A stretch of DNA of 15,587 nt from JAWVEV01 sp033856535 (lineage in GTDB: Bacteria > Actinomycetota > Thermoleophilia > Miltoncostaeales > Miltoncostaeaceae), in the NCBI GenBank assembly GCA_033856535.1, contig JAWVEV010000146.1, positions 1-15,587 of the forward strand, in the 5' to 3' direction. The number at the start of each line of letters is the position of its first letter. The first letter of the stretch is position 1. The notes beneath the pieces were generated by a model. It did not search any database. It was not told where the DNA came from and saw only the letters and a program-made list of their open reading frames with translations. The position numbers and the translations under genes were made by a program. Positions 1 through 7,463 of this stretch are shown here, in pieces.

Positions 1-734
1 GTGACGGCGTAGGTCTCGAACAGGTCGGCGGCCATGCCGGCGCAGTCGCCGACGTTGTCGCCCACGTTGTCGGCGATCACGGCCGGGTTGCGCGGGTCGT
101 CCTCGGGGATGCCCGCCTCGACCTTGCCGACCAGGTCGGCGCCGACGTCGGCGCCCTTGGTGAAGATGCCGCCGCCCAGACGGGCGAAGACGCTGATCAG
201 GCTGCCGCCGAAGGCGAGGCCGACGAGCGGCTTCACGTCCTCGACGTCCTGGCCCAGGATCAGGAAGTAGCCGGCCACCGCGAGCAGCCCGAGGCCCACC
301 ACCAGGAGCCCCGTGACCGATCCGCCGCGGAAGGCCACGGCGAGGGCCGGCTTGAGGCCGCCCTTGGCGGCCTCGGCGGTGCGCACGTTGGTGCGCACCG
401 AGACGTTCATCCCGATGAAGCCGGCGGCCGCCGAGGCGACCGCGCCGATCAGGAAGCCGATCGCCGCGGGCCACCCCAGCAGGGTGGAGTCCACGGACTG
501 GCCGAGCACGCCGATCAGGACGAAGAGCACCGCCGCGACCGCGGCGATGATCGTGTACTGGCGCGTCAGGTAGGCCTGAGCACCCTCCTGGATCGCCGCG
601 GCGATCTGACGCATGCGCTCGTCGCCGGTCGGCTGGCGCATGAGGTAGGCGGTGAGGCCGATGCCGTAGGCCACGGCAACCAGGCCGAGGACCACCGCGA
701 GCCAGGTGGTGTTATCCGACAGGAAGTCGGCCAA
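1..734 (-). CDS. hppA: Membrane-bound proton/sodium-translocating pyrophosphatase, N-terminal part (runs off window)
   Basis: An integral membrane pump that couples hydrolysis of inorganic pyrophosphate to H+ (or Na+) export. About 244 codons are visible; the family is usually 650-800 residues, so the C-terminal two thirds lie beyond base 1. Seen: an N-terminal membrane helix (WLAVVLGLVAVAYGIG), further hydrophobic helices, then the pyrophosphate-binding loop DVGADLVGKVE and the Asp-rich DNVGDNVGDCAGMAADLFE segment, both hallmarks of the family. The start is TTG at 732-734 (protein begins MADFLSDNTTWL), chosen because GGAGGAG lies 4 nt upstream and no better start is near. The residues that separate K+-dependent from K+-independent enzymes lie in the missing part, so the subtype and the pumped ion cannot be assigned. 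It has its own upstream gap (735-917) and is probably transcribed alone. Confidence 0.95.
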   Translation of the reverse strand, partial: MADFLSDNTTWLAVVLGLVAVAYGIGLTAYLMRQPTGDERMRQIAAAIQEGAQAYLTRQYTIIAAVAAVLFVLIGVLGQSVDSTLLGWPAAIGFLIGAVASAAAGFIGMNVSVRTNVRTAEAAKGGLKPALAVAFRGGSVTGLLVVGLGLLAVAGYFLILGQDVEDVKPLVGLAFGGSLISVFARLGGGIFTKGADVGADLVGKVEAGIPEDDPRNPAVIADNVGDNVGDCAGMAADLFETYAV

Positions 735-868
735 AAATCTCCTCCGCGATCGTTTGCCTCGGGCACGGCGTGCTCAGACGAGGCGGTTGACCGCCCCGGC
801 ACGCCGGCAGCCGTTTACCGCCGCCCCTCGGATGGCGCCAGCCGGCGTGCTTTCTACCACACGGCCAC

Positions 869-902
869 CCCGTCGCGCGCCCGCGCGGGGCCCGGCGACG
901 GG
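869..902 (-). terminator. GC-rich hairpin downstream of the DUF1844-like gene
   Basis: Inverted repeat CCCGTCGC / GCGACGGG (869-876 with 895-902) around an 18-nt GC-rich loop that can fold further. It lies 16 nt past the TAG of the DUF1844-like gene and upstream of hppA on the same strand. There is no T-run, so it would be a hairpin-only terminator or 3'-end stabiliser. The rest of 735-917 shows only the hppA ribosome site. Confidence 0.4.
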
Positions 903-917
903 CGTTATCGCGCGCTT

Positions 918-1364
918 CTAGCGCCGGGATCCGGGTGGCGTCCAGAGCCGCTCGGCCGGGTCCTCCCCCGGCGGCGGGCCCTCGGGCGGCGGCGGCGGGC
1001 CGTCGCCGGCCTCCGGCGCGTCCGGCGGTCCCTCGACCGCTCGCGCGTACGCCATCTGGAGCGCGGCCAGCGGCTCCTTGAAGGGCCGCACCTGCGCCGG
1101 GCCGAGCTCGCGCTCGGCCACCCCGAGCAGCGCGCGCAGCGCCTCGATCGCCTGGCGGGCCTGCGCGAGGTCGCGCGGCCCGTCGCCGAACGGGCCCAGG
1201 CCGAGCCGGATGCCGGCCATGTCCGAGAAGGTCGCCATGGTCTGGAGCAGCACGTCGCGCACCGGGGTGCGCGCCAGCCGCTCGGCGAACGCGGCCATCA
1301 GCTGCTCGGGGGTCGGCCCCTCCTGCTCGGGGCCGCCGGGCCCGGGTCCGGCTTCCGTGCTCAC
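918..1364 (-). CDS. DUF1844-like small protein
   Basis: A 148-residue soluble protein of unknown function. The core (about residues 33-110) resembles the DUF1844 family: an amphipathic helix (PVRDVLLQTMATFSDMAGIRLG), then DLAQARQAIEALRALLGVAERELGP, matching the family's 'D-L-x-x-A-R-x-x-I-x-x-L' helix. The N-terminus (1-20) and the tail (112-148) are Pro/Gly/Glu-rich and probably disordered. Start GTG at 1362-1364 is well supported by GGGAGG 6 nt upstream. It lies 58 bp downstream of the carboxylate-amine ligase on the same strand and may be co-transcribed with it. The family assignment rests on recognising the helix pattern only; the biochemical role is unknown. Confidence 0.7.
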   Translation of the reverse strand: MSTEAGPGPGGPEQEGPTPEQLMAAFAERLARTPVRDVLLQTMATFSDMAGIRLGLGPFGDGPRDLAQARQAIEALRALLGVAERELGPAQVRPFKEPLAALQMAYARAVEGPPDAPEAGDGPPPPPEGPPPGEDPAERLWTPPGSRR

Positions 1365-1422
1365 TCCACACCTCCCGGCCGTCGCGTGTCGGCTCGCATC
1401 TCGATGGGCCGCCTTGGGCGCC

Positions 1423-2628
1423 TCATTGGGTCACCACCGCTCCGAGGGTCGCCAGGGCCTCCTCCGCCGAGCGCCGCGTGCGCTCGACCAGCTCGGCGTG
1501 CAGTGCCCGGGCGTCGCCGAGCTCGGCCATGCGGGCGATCTGGCGCATCGCGCCGTTGCCGCCGGACAGCATCGCCGGGATGTGGGCCAGGAAGGGGGTC
1601 AGCCCGAGCGGCTCGTGCACCGGCTCGCTCCAGCGCAGCAGCGCCTCGATCGCCTCGGGCGTCGATCGGTCGACGCCGCGGTCGAGGTCGATCAGCCGGC
1701 CCTCGAGGCCCCAGCGCTCGGCGCGCCAGATGTTCTCCTCGATCAGGCCGCGGGCGTGGGCCGGCAGCGGGGCGCCGGCGTCGTGGTCGGCGCAGAACGC
1801 GGCCACGCAGGCCATCGCCAGGGCGCCCACCGCCAGCGTCTCGAGCATCTCGCTCTGGCCGTCGGCGATCCGCACCTCGACGGTGCCGAAGCTGTGGTGC
1901 GGGCGCACGCTCCACCAGATCTGGGTCGCGGTGGTGATCGATCCGGTGCGCTCCAGCAGGTCGACCACGTCGGCGTACTCGTCCCAGGTCCCGTAGGCGT
2001 CCGGGATCCCGCAGCGAGGAAAGCTCTTCACGAAGACCTGCACCCGGGTGGAGTGCAGCCGCGTGAGCCGCCCCATGAAGACCGGGCTGTTCGCCGAGAG
2101 CGCCAGCAGCTCGGGCAGCACGCTGCGCATCGCGGTGCTCACGGCCATCGCCCGGTCCGCCCCGCGCACCCCGGAGTGCAGGTGCAGCGACCAGGTGTTG
2201 TTGGTCCAGGCGACGTAGCCGAGCTCGGCGTTCAGCCGGTTGTAGTGCGGCGTGTCGATGATGCGCTGATCGGTCCAGACGCTGAAGGGGTGGACCCCGG
2301 AGATCCCGATCCCCAGCCCGAGGCGCTCGGCCAGGCCGATCACCGCCAGGCGGCCCTCCACCAGCTCGCGCGCCGCGTCCGCGTACCCGGTGTGGCGGCG
2401 GGTCTTGTACTCGATCTCGCTCGCGATCAGCTCGCCGGCCAGGCGCTCGCCCAGCGGCTCCTCGGCCGCCGCGACCATGTCCTCGAAGCGGTTCGTGAGG
2501 GCGAGCGACTCCGGGTCGAGGATTTGGTACTCCTCCTCGAGACCCACGGTGTGGTCGACCGACTCCTCGAACCGCTCGCGGACGCCCTCGAGGATCCGCG
2601 GGGCGCCCTGGCCGTCAGCCGTCGTCAC
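1423..2628 (-). CDS. Glutamate-cysteine ligase family 2 (GCS2/YbdK-type) carboxylate-amine ligase
   Basis: A 401-residue cytosolic ATP-dependent ligase of the GCS2 family, whose members join the gamma-carboxylate of glutamate to an amine such as cysteine. Seen: the ATP/metal-site motif GLEEEYQILDP (29-39), SEIEYKT (70-76), GISGVHPFSVWTDQR (108-122) and HYNRL (128-132), a His-rich strand (LHLHSGVRGADRAM, 148-161), and FPRCGIPDAYGTWDEY (203-218). Length is normal for YbdK/EgtA-like proteins (about 370-430). The true acceptor is unknown: gamma-glutamylcysteine synthesis for a low-molecular-weight thiol is possible but not shown. Start GTG at 2626-2628 has no ribosome site; a TAGACT box ends 7 nt upstream, which suits a leaderless mRNA. 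It lies 83 bp downstream of rex on the same strand. Confidence 0.88.
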   Translation of the reverse strand: MTTADGQGAPRILEGVRERFEESVDHTVGLEEEYQILDPESLALTNRFEDMVAAAEEPLGERLAGELIASEIEYKTRRHTGYADAARELVEGRLAVIGLAERLGLGIGISGVHPFSVWTDQRIIDTPHYNRLNAELGYVAWTNNTWSLHLHSGVRGADRAMAVSTAMRSVLPELLALSANSPVFMGRLTRLHSTRVQVFVKSFPRCGIPDAYGTWDEYADVVDLLERTGSITTATQIWWSVRPHHSFGTVEVRIADGQSEMLETLAVGALAMACVAAFCADHDAGAPLPAHARGLIEENIWRAERWGLEGRLIDLDRGVDRSTPEAIEALLRWSEPVHEPLGLTPFLAHIPAMLSGGNGAMRQIARMAELGDARALHAELVERTRRSAEEALATLGAVVTQ

Positions 2629-2635
2629 CGGCGGG

Positions 2636-2641
2636 AGTCTA
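2636..2641 (-). promoter_or_regulatory. Candidate -10 box (TAGACT) for a leaderless carboxylate-amine ligase mRNA
   Basis: TAGACT on the minus strand, 7 nt before the GTG start of the ligase, so transcription would begin at or next to the start codon. No convincing -35 box (TGGGCG is the nearest). The same box at the same 7-nt distance precedes the M20 peptidase gene (15149-15154), which strengthens both. Confidence 0.5.
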
Positions 2642-2700
2642 GTGCCGCCATCCCCCCCTCGCCCATGCGGAGGGCCGCGCGGGTGAGATCGACCACGCGG

Positions 2701-2722
2701 TCAGGTGAGGTTCAGGTGAGGT
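2701..2722. repeat. Exact 11-bp tandem duplication at the rex 3' end
   Basis: TCAGGTGAGGT occurs twice in direct succession (2701-2711 and 2712-2722). The second copy on the plus strand contains the rex stop codon; the other lies just beyond it. It looks like a small slippage duplication that leaves the Rex protein end intact. Confidence 0.8.
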
Positions 2723-3335
2723 AGAAGTAGAGCGCGTGCAGGAGCTCGACGGCCGGGCTCGACGTGTGCACGGTCACGTCGGACGGCACCGAGAGCAGCG
2801 CGTCCGAGTAGTTGAAGATGATCTTCACGCCGTGGGCCACCAGGTCGTCGGCCACCTCCTGGGCGGCCGAGCTGGGCACGGCCAGGACGCCGACCATGAC
2901 GCCGTCGTCGGCCACCACCGACTCGAGCTCGTCGTAATGGCGGACCGTGATGTCCCCCACCTTCACGCCCACCCGGTCGGGGTCGACGTCGAAGATCGCC
3001 GAGATCCGGAAGCCGTGGTCGGCGAAGACGCCGGACGTGGCGATCGCCTGGCCGAGGTTGCCGGCGCCGAAGAGCGCGATGTTGTGCTGGCCCGAGGTGC
3101 GCAGGATCTTGCGGATCTGCGCGATCAGCCCGTCGATGTCGTAGCCGACGCCCCGCTTGCCGAACTTGCCGAAGCCCGACAGGTCGCGGCGGATCTGGGT
3201 CGGGTTCACGTTCGTGTACTCGGAGATCGCCTGCGAGGAGATGCTGGTCTTCCCCATCTTCTTCGCCTGGGTCAGCACCTGCAGGTAGCGCGAGAGGCGC
3301 GCGGCGACGCCGAGCGTGAGGCGGTCGCTGCTCAC
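2712..3335 (-). CDS. rex: Redox-sensing transcriptional repressor Rex
   Basis: A dimeric DNA-binding sensor of the NADH/NAD+ ratio; it typically represses respiratory and fermentative genes until NADH rises. Numbered from the GTG at 3333-3335 (207 residues, the usual length): an N-terminal winged helix (about 5-75) with NPTQIRRDLSGFGKFGKRGVGY, a Rossmann fold with the glycine motif FGAGNLG (89-95) and an Asp at the end of the second strand (FDVDPDRVG, 115-123), and the C-terminal domain-swapped helix (AVELLHALYFYLT). A longer frame to TTG at 3363-3365 is open, but that codon overlaps the predicted -10 box (3364-3369), so an mRNA from this promoter would start downstream of it. The GTG start is therefore preferred, though its ribosome site is weak (AAAG). 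An operator-like repeat overlaps the promoter, suggesting self-repression. Confidence 0.94.
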   Translation of the reverse strand: MSSDRLTLGVAARLSRYLQVLTQAKKMGKTSISSQAISEYTNVNPTQIRRDLSGFGKFGKRGVGYDIDGLIAQIRKILRTSGQHNIALFGAGNLGQAIATSGVFADHGFRISAIFDVDPDRVGVKVGDITVRHYDELESVVADDGVMVGVLAVPSSAAQEVADDLVAHGVKIIFNYSDALLSVPSDVTVHTSSPAVELLHALYFYLT

Positions 3336-3346
3336 GAGACGGGACT

Positions 3347-3365
3347 TTGTGACATTTGGTGACAA
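3347..3365. promoter_or_regulatory. Possible Rex operator overlapping the rex promoter
   Basis: TTGTGACATTTGGTGACAA is an imperfect palindrome. One half-site, TTGTGA, matches the known Rex consensus (TTGTGA-N6-TCACAA) exactly; the other (TTGTCA, read on the minus strand) has one mismatch, and the spacer is 7 rather than 6. It lies between the predicted -10 and the preferred GTG, where a bound repressor would block initiation. AT-rich DNA is scarce here, so it stands out, but the off-consensus spacing leaves doubt. Confidence 0.45.
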
Positions 3366-3393
3366 AATAGTCCCCCGCCGAGGCGCCCCGCAA
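3364..3393 (-). promoter_or_regulatory. Predicted rex promoter (TTGCGG-N18-TATTTT)
   Basis: On the minus strand, TTGCGG (3388-3393) is followed after 18 nt by TATTTT (3364-3369). This predicts an mRNA start near 3357, leaving about 20 nt of leader before the GTG at 3335. It sits immediately after the hairpin that ends the upstream protease operon. Confidence 0.45.
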
Positions 3394-3403
3394 CCGCGCC
3401 GAG

Positions 3404-3420
3404 CCGCCGCCCGGCGGCGG
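3404..3420 (-). terminator. Hairpin ending the tsa-protease operon
   Basis: A perfect 17-nt palindrome, CCGCCGCC / GGCGGCGG around a single C (in practice a 7-bp stem with a 3-nt loop), 8 nt past the protease stop codon and just ahead of the rex -35 box. It has no T-run. Its position between two transcription units supports a terminator role. Confidence 0.5.
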
Positions 3421-3428
3421 AAGTCCGC

Positions 3429-5933
3429 TCAGTCCAGGGAGAACGGAGCGCTGTCGCGCGTGAGGACCGCGCCGTCGGCGCCGGTGCCCGCCACGCGGAG
3501 CCGGTAGCGGCCGGGCGGCGCGGCGCGCCCGTCGGCCAGCCGGTCGGCCACGAGGAAGCGGTAGGCGCCGGCCGGCCACTCCGCCGGGCTCTTGGCGCCG
3601 GACACCATCAGCGGGTCCCCGCCGTCGACCGGGAGCAGGGTGAACCGCACCCCGTGCAGGCGCGCGCTCTGCACGCGGCCGCCCTCCCGCTCGAGCCGTC
3701 CGATCCGCACCCTCACGTGCGCGCGGCCCTCGACCACCTGCACCTCGGGACGGCCCAGCGCGGCGCGCTCGGTGCTCGCCGGCCGCAGTGCCATCACGGG
3801 GGCGCTCGCCACTACCGCCTCGGTCCCGTCGCGCGTCACCACGAGCCGCCCGCCGGCGGCTCCGGCCGGCAGGGCGGCCCGCACCTCGGCACTCCCGCCG
3901 CCGGCCAGGTCCACGACCGGGCCGATCGCGACGGTTCCGCCACCGGCGTCGCGCAGCCAGAGCCGGTAGCGCCCCGGCGCCCCCGTCAGGTCGCGGAGGA
4001 CCAGGCTGACGCGCGCCCGGCGCGGCCTCACCGCGACCAGCGGCGGGTCGATGGCGACGTCGGGGGTGGCGAGCGTGTCGCCGAGGACGCCCGCCCCCTG
4101 GCGCCCGGCCGCGACGCCCGGGAGGGGCGTCGCCGACTGCACCAGGATCCCGTGGACGTCGCGCGGACCGAGCTCCGGCCGGTCGACGCGCAGCCGCAGC
4201 GCCCGCGCGGCGACGAGGGCGGCCGCCGCGCTCGTGCCGGTGACGTCCGCGGCCCGAGGCGCGCCGGCGGGGGTCCGGCCGGTGGTGGCGGCCGGAAGGT
4301 CGACCGCCGGCGCCACCAGGTCCGGCTTCGGGCGGCCGTCGGGGGTCGGGCCCCAGGAGGAGAACGAGCCCAGCGCCCTCCGCACCGGCCCGGCGGGCCG
4401 CTCGGCGATCGTCGCGCGCAGCCCCGGCCGGCTGGCGGCGATCTCGGCCAACGCCCGCCCCTGGCGCGGGCCGAGGCCCACCACCGGGATCGGCAGCCCC
4501 GGCCCGGCGACGCCCGGAAACACGGCGGGGCCCTCCACGTCCCACACCGCCAGCGCGACGGCGCCGGCCGCGGCGGCCAGCTCGGCCTTCTCCGGGATCG
4601 TCCCGCCGCCGCGGCCCACCACCGCCACCGCGCCGCGCACCCGGCTGCGGCCCTCGGCGTCCCGGTACTCGGCCGGGTCGTCGCCCGCGCCCAGGCCGTC
4701 GGGGCTCCGCACGAGGGCGACCGGCGCCGCGCCCCCCGCCGGCGGGCCCATCAGCGGCAGCGGCCCGAGGGCGGCGGCCGCCGGGCCCAGCGAGACGTGC
4801 ATCGTGGCCGTGCGGGGGGCGCGGGCCGGCGTGATCCCGCCCACCGCGATCGCCGTCGGGACCGCCGCGGGCCCGCCCACGCTTCCGGGCAGCGAGAAGG
4901 TCGGCCCGTCGTTGCCGGCCGGCACCACCACGGTGGAGCCCGCGCGGTCGGCCGCGGCGACGGCCTGGGCCACCGGGTCGCCGGCGCGCCCGGCGAAGCC
5001 CTCCGCCAGGCCGATCAGGATCACCTCGGCGTGGTCGGACGGGTCGCCGTCGCGGTCGGGGTCGACCGCCGTCTCGAGCGCGGCCAGGACCCGGTCCGAG
5101 CGGGCCAGCGGCCGCAGGCGGCCCTCGACGGCCTCGCCCGCCACGACCCGGTAGGCCAGCAGGCGCGGGAAGCGCTCGGGCGCCAGGCCGGCGAGCGCCG
5201 GCGAGCGCAGCACCAGGCTGGCGAGCTCCGTGCCGTGGTCGGCCCCGGCCTCGTCGGGCGCCCCGGGGGTCGGGTCGCCGTCGCCGGTCACCAGGTCGGC
5301 GCCGCCGATGATCGGGAACGTCGGCCCGATCCCGCCACCCAGCCAGGGGTGGCTCGCGTCGACCGCGCCGTCGATGAGCGCGATGTGGGCCGGCCGGCCG
5401 GGCGTCGGCGGGACCGCCGAGGGGGGCGCGGCCGCCGTGGCGGCGGCCTCCCCGGCGTCGCCGGAGGCCGCGGCGGCCGGCGCGAGGAAGCTCACCGGCA
5501 CAACCGCGCGGACGGACGGCAGCGCGGCGATGGACTCCAGCCGGCCGGCCGGGATCTCGACCGAGAGGCCGTTCAGCAGCACCCGGTAGCGGTGGCCGAT
5601 CGTGGCGCCCATGCCACGCAGGCTGGCCTCGACGGCCTCCTGGCGCGCGGTGATCTCGGCGGCCGCGGCCGCCCGGTCGCCCGGCGCGGCGGCGATCGCC
5701 GGCGGGCCCTCCAGCACGACGATGGCCGACTCGGTGTCGCCCGGGGTCGGGCGCTGGGGCGCCCGGTGCGCCTCGAGCAGGTCCCGCCAGCCGGACGCGG
5801 CGGCCAGCGCCTCGCGGCGGACCTGCGCGGCGTCCCGGCCCGCCGCCACCTGCGCGACCGCCGCGGCCGGGACCATGACCACCACGAGCGCCGCCGCGGC
5901 GGCCAGGCCACCCAGCCGCCGGCGGCGCTTCAT
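3429..5933 (-). CDS. Secreted subtilisin-like (S8) serine protease with I9 prodomain and PA-like insert
   Basis: A predicted exported 834-residue endopeptidase precursor. A Sec signal peptide (1-28: basic MKRRRR, an Ala/Val core, AVA-QV cleavage site) is followed by an inhibitor-I9-type prodomain (about 68-150) and the S8 catalytic domain. The triad is visible as D188 (ALIDGAVD), H233 (ADHGTELASL) and S568 (TGTSAAAA); N341 (PAGNDGP) is the oxyanion residue. The usual GTSMAAP serine motif is GTSAAAA here, keeping the Ser. A PA-like insertion (about 375-515) interrupts the domain, and 635-834 looks like beta-sandwich repeats. No sortase motif or C-terminal membrane anchor is seen, so it is probably released or loosely bound. 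ATG (5931-5933) overlaps the tsaD stop as ATGA, with GGAGG 9 nt upstream. The substrate is unknown. Confidence 0.93.
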   Translation of the reverse strand: MKRRRRLGGLAAAAALVVVMVPAAAVAQVAAGRDAAQVRREALAAASGWRDLLEAHRAPQRPTPGDTESAIVVLEGPPAIAAAPGDRAAAAAEITARQEAVEASLRGMGATIGHRYRVLLNGLSVEIPAGRLESIAALPSVRAVVPVSFLAPAAAASGDAGEAAATAAAPPSAVPPTPGRPAHIALIDGAVDASHPWLGGGIGPTFPIIGGADLVTGDGDPTPGAPDEAGADHGTELASLVLRSPALAGLAPERFPRLLAYRVVAGEAVEGRLRPLARSDRVLAALETAVDPDRDGDPSDHAEVILIGLAEGFAGRAGDPVAQAVAAADRAGSTVVVPAGNDGPTFSLPGSVGGPAAVPTAIAVGGITPARAPRTATMHVSLGPAAAALGPLPLMGPPAGGAAPVALVRSPDGLGAGDDPAEYRDAEGRSRVRGAVAVVGRGGGTIPEKAELAAAAGAVALAVWDVEGPAVFPGVAGPGLPIPVVGLGPRQGRALAEIAASRPGLRATIAERPAGPVRRALGSFSSWGPTPDGRPKPDLVAPAVDLPAATTGRTPAGAPRAADVTGTSAAAALVAARALRLRVDRPELGPRDVHGILVQSATPLPGVAAGRQGAGVLGDTLATPDVAIDPPLVAVRPRRARVSLVLRDLTGAPGRYRLWLRDAGGGTVAIGPVVDLAGGGSAEVRAALPAGAAGGRLVVTRDGTEAVVASAPVMALRPASTERAALGRPEVQVVEGRAHVRVRIGRLEREGGRVQSARLHGVRFTLLPVDGGDPLMVSGAKSPAEWPAGAYRFLVADRLADGRAAPPGRYRLRVAGTGADGAVLTRDSAPFSLD

Positions 5934-6949
5934 GCCGAAATTCCTCCCGGAGGAGCGGTGGCCATGGCGTCCAGGCCGACGTAGTCCGGCCAGGGGACCG
6001 CGTGGGCGAACTGGGCCGCGGCGCCGATCATCGCCGCGTTGTCCGTGCAGAGCCTGCGGTCGGGCACCGCCAGCCGCAGCCCGGCGCGCTCGGCGCCCTC
6101 GGCCACGAGCTCGCGCAGGCGCCCGTTGGCGGCGACGCCGCCGGCGATCGCCACCGTCGGGACGCCCTCCTCGAGCGCCGCGGCGATCAGCCGGTCGGCC
6201 AGCGGCCGCATCACGGCCTCCTGATACGACGCGGCCAGGTCGGGGCGGGCCGCCTCGACGGCGTCGCCGAGCTCTCGGACGCTGTAGAGCAGGGAGGTCT
6301 TGACCCCGGCGAACGAGAAGTCGCGCTGCCCGCGGCCCTCCAGGCCGATCGGAAAGCGGTGCGCGCCGCGGTCGCCGGTCGCGGCCAGGCGCTCCAGCGC
6401 CGGACCGCCGGGGTAGCCCAGGCCGAGCAGCCGGGCGCCCTTGTCGATGGCCTCGCCGGCGGCGTCGTCGATCGTCTGGCCGAGCGTCCGCGGGCTCGCG
6501 TAGTCGGTGACCAGGTCCAGCCGGGTGTGCCCGCCGGAGGCGATCAGGCTCACGAACGGCGGGTCGAGCGCGACCGGATCGAGCCACAGCGCCGCGATGT
6601 GGCCGGCCAGGTGGTCGACCATCACCAGGGGCTTCCCGGTGGCGTAGGCGAGCGACTTCGCCGTGGCGACCCCCACCAGCAGGGCCCCGATCAGGCCCGG
6701 CGCCTGCGTGACCGCGATCCGGTCGACGTCCTCGAGGACGAGGCCGGCCTCCTCCAGCGCCCGGTCGACCACCGCATTCACCGTGCCGAGGTGGTGGCGC
6801 GCGGCCACCTCCGGCACCACGCCGCCGTAGGGCGCATGCAGCTCGGCCTGCGAGGCGACCACGCTGGACAGGATGGTCCGGCCGGCGACGACCGCCGCCG
6901 CGGTCTCGTCGCAGGAGGTCTCGATCGCGAGGATCGGCGCGCTCACCAC
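5930..6949 (-). CDS. tsaD: tRNA N6-threonylcarbamoyladenosine transferase TsaD
   Basis: Catalytic subunit that moves threonylcarbamoyl from its AMP ester (made by TsaC/Sua5) onto A37 of ANN-decoding tRNAs, working with TsaB and TsaE in the cytosol. The protein is 339 residues, normal for the family. Seen: ILAIETSCDET (6-16), YGGVVPEVAARHH (41-53), the metal-binding HLAGH (H113, H117), ASGGHT, GYPGGPALE, SFAGVKTSL, IAGGVAANGRLRE, and CTDNAAMIG with the C-terminal metal Asp. The start is one of two adjacent GTG codons (6947-6949 or 6944-6946), 7 nt past the rimI stop. It is fourth in the tsaE-tsaB-rimI-tsaD-protease operon. TsaC is not in the window. Confidence 0.97.
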   Translation of the reverse strand: MVSAPILAIETSCDETAAAVVAGRTILSSVVASQAELHAPYGGVVPEVAARHHLGTVNAVVDRALEEAGLVLEDVDRIAVTQAPGLIGALLVGVATAKSLAYATGKPLVMVDHLAGHIAALWLDPVALDPPFVSLIASGGHTRLDLVTDYASPRTLGQTIDDAAGEAIDKGARLLGLGYPGGPALERLAATGDRGAHRFPIGLEGRGQRDFSFAGVKTSLLYSVRELGDAVEAARPDLAASYQEAVMRPLADRLIAAALEEGVPTVAIAGGVAANGRLRELVAEGAERAGLRLAVPDRRLCTDNAAMIGAAAQFAHAVPWPDYVGLDAMATAPPGGISA

Positions 6950-6956
6950 GGGGCTC

Positions 6957-7463
6957 TCACCACTCCTCGCCCACCTCGGGCCCGCCCCCGCGCCACATGA
7001 TCAGCGCATCCTCGCCGTTGTCCGAGTAGTAGCCCGGCCGCACGCCCTGGTCGAGGAAGCCCTGGCGGCGGTAGAGCTTGATCGCCGGGTCGTTCGAGAC
7101 GCGCACCTCGAGGGTGAAGCCCAGGTGCGGCTTGCCGGCCACGCGCCGGAAGAGGTCCTCGAGCAGGCGCCCGCCCAGCCCCTGGCCGCGGTCCGACTCG
7201 CGGATGCACAGGTTGAGGATGTGCCAGACGTCGGCGTAGCGCGACACCATCATGTAGCCGAGCACCTGGCCCCCCGACGCCGCGACCAGGTCGAGCGAGG
7301 TGGGCCGGCCGAGCTCGGAGAGGAACATCGCCCGCGTCCACGGGGTGGCCGAGGTGGCGGTCTCGATGACCATCACCTGGCCGACGTCGCTCGGGCGCAT
7401 CTCCCGGATCGTGATGCGGGCCGGCGTCTCGGGCGCCACGCCGCCGCGCGAGCGCCGGCTCAC
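6957..7463 (-). CDS. rimI: RimI-type GNAT protein N-acetyltransferase
   Basis: A 168-residue cytosolic acetyltransferase. RimI of E. coli acetylates the N-terminal Ala of ribosomal protein S18; in many bacteria the gene sits between tsaB and tsaD, as here. Seen: a GNAT fold starting at about 17 (ITIREMRPSDVGQV), the RimI-like PWTRAMFLSEL (41-51), the acetyl-CoA pyrophosphate loop RGQGLGGRLL (92-101), the putative base E119 (TLEVRVSN) and the acid Y131 (LYRRQGF). The first 16 residues are an extra, probably disordered extension. The GTG start overlaps the tsaB stop as GTGA, so translation is coupled. The actual target protein cannot be read from sequence. Confidence 0.92.
   Translation of the reverse strand: MSRRSRGGVAPETPARITIREMRPSDVGQVMVIETATSATPWTRAMFLSELGRPTSLDLVAASGGQVLGYMMVSRYADVWHILNLCIRESDRGQGLGGRLLEDLFRRVAGKPHLGFTLEVRVSNDPAIKLYRRQGFLDQGVRPGYYSDNGEDALIMWRGGGPEVGEEW

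Noticed and set aside
1078..2724. A 548-codon open frame on the plus strand
   Set aside because: It lies antisense to the DUF1844-like and carboxylate-amine ligase genes. It is low-complexity, rich in Arg/Ala/His/Gln, and has no family features; it results from GC bias in codon third positions.
3363..3365. TTG as the Rex start (217 residues)
   Set aside because: It lies within or before the predicted -10 region and the extra ten residues have no family support; GTG at 3335 gives the normal Rex length. Not excluded outright.
3654..5984. A 776-codon open frame on the plus strand
   Set aside because: It is antisense to the subtilisin-like protease, whose catalytic triad and signal peptide fix the real strand; its composition is the mirror of that gene.
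5934..6587. Upstream extension of the protease frame into tsaD
   Set aside because: The frame is open but overlaps tsaD out of frame with Arg-rich noise. The ATG at 5933 has a ribosome site and begins a clear signal peptide.
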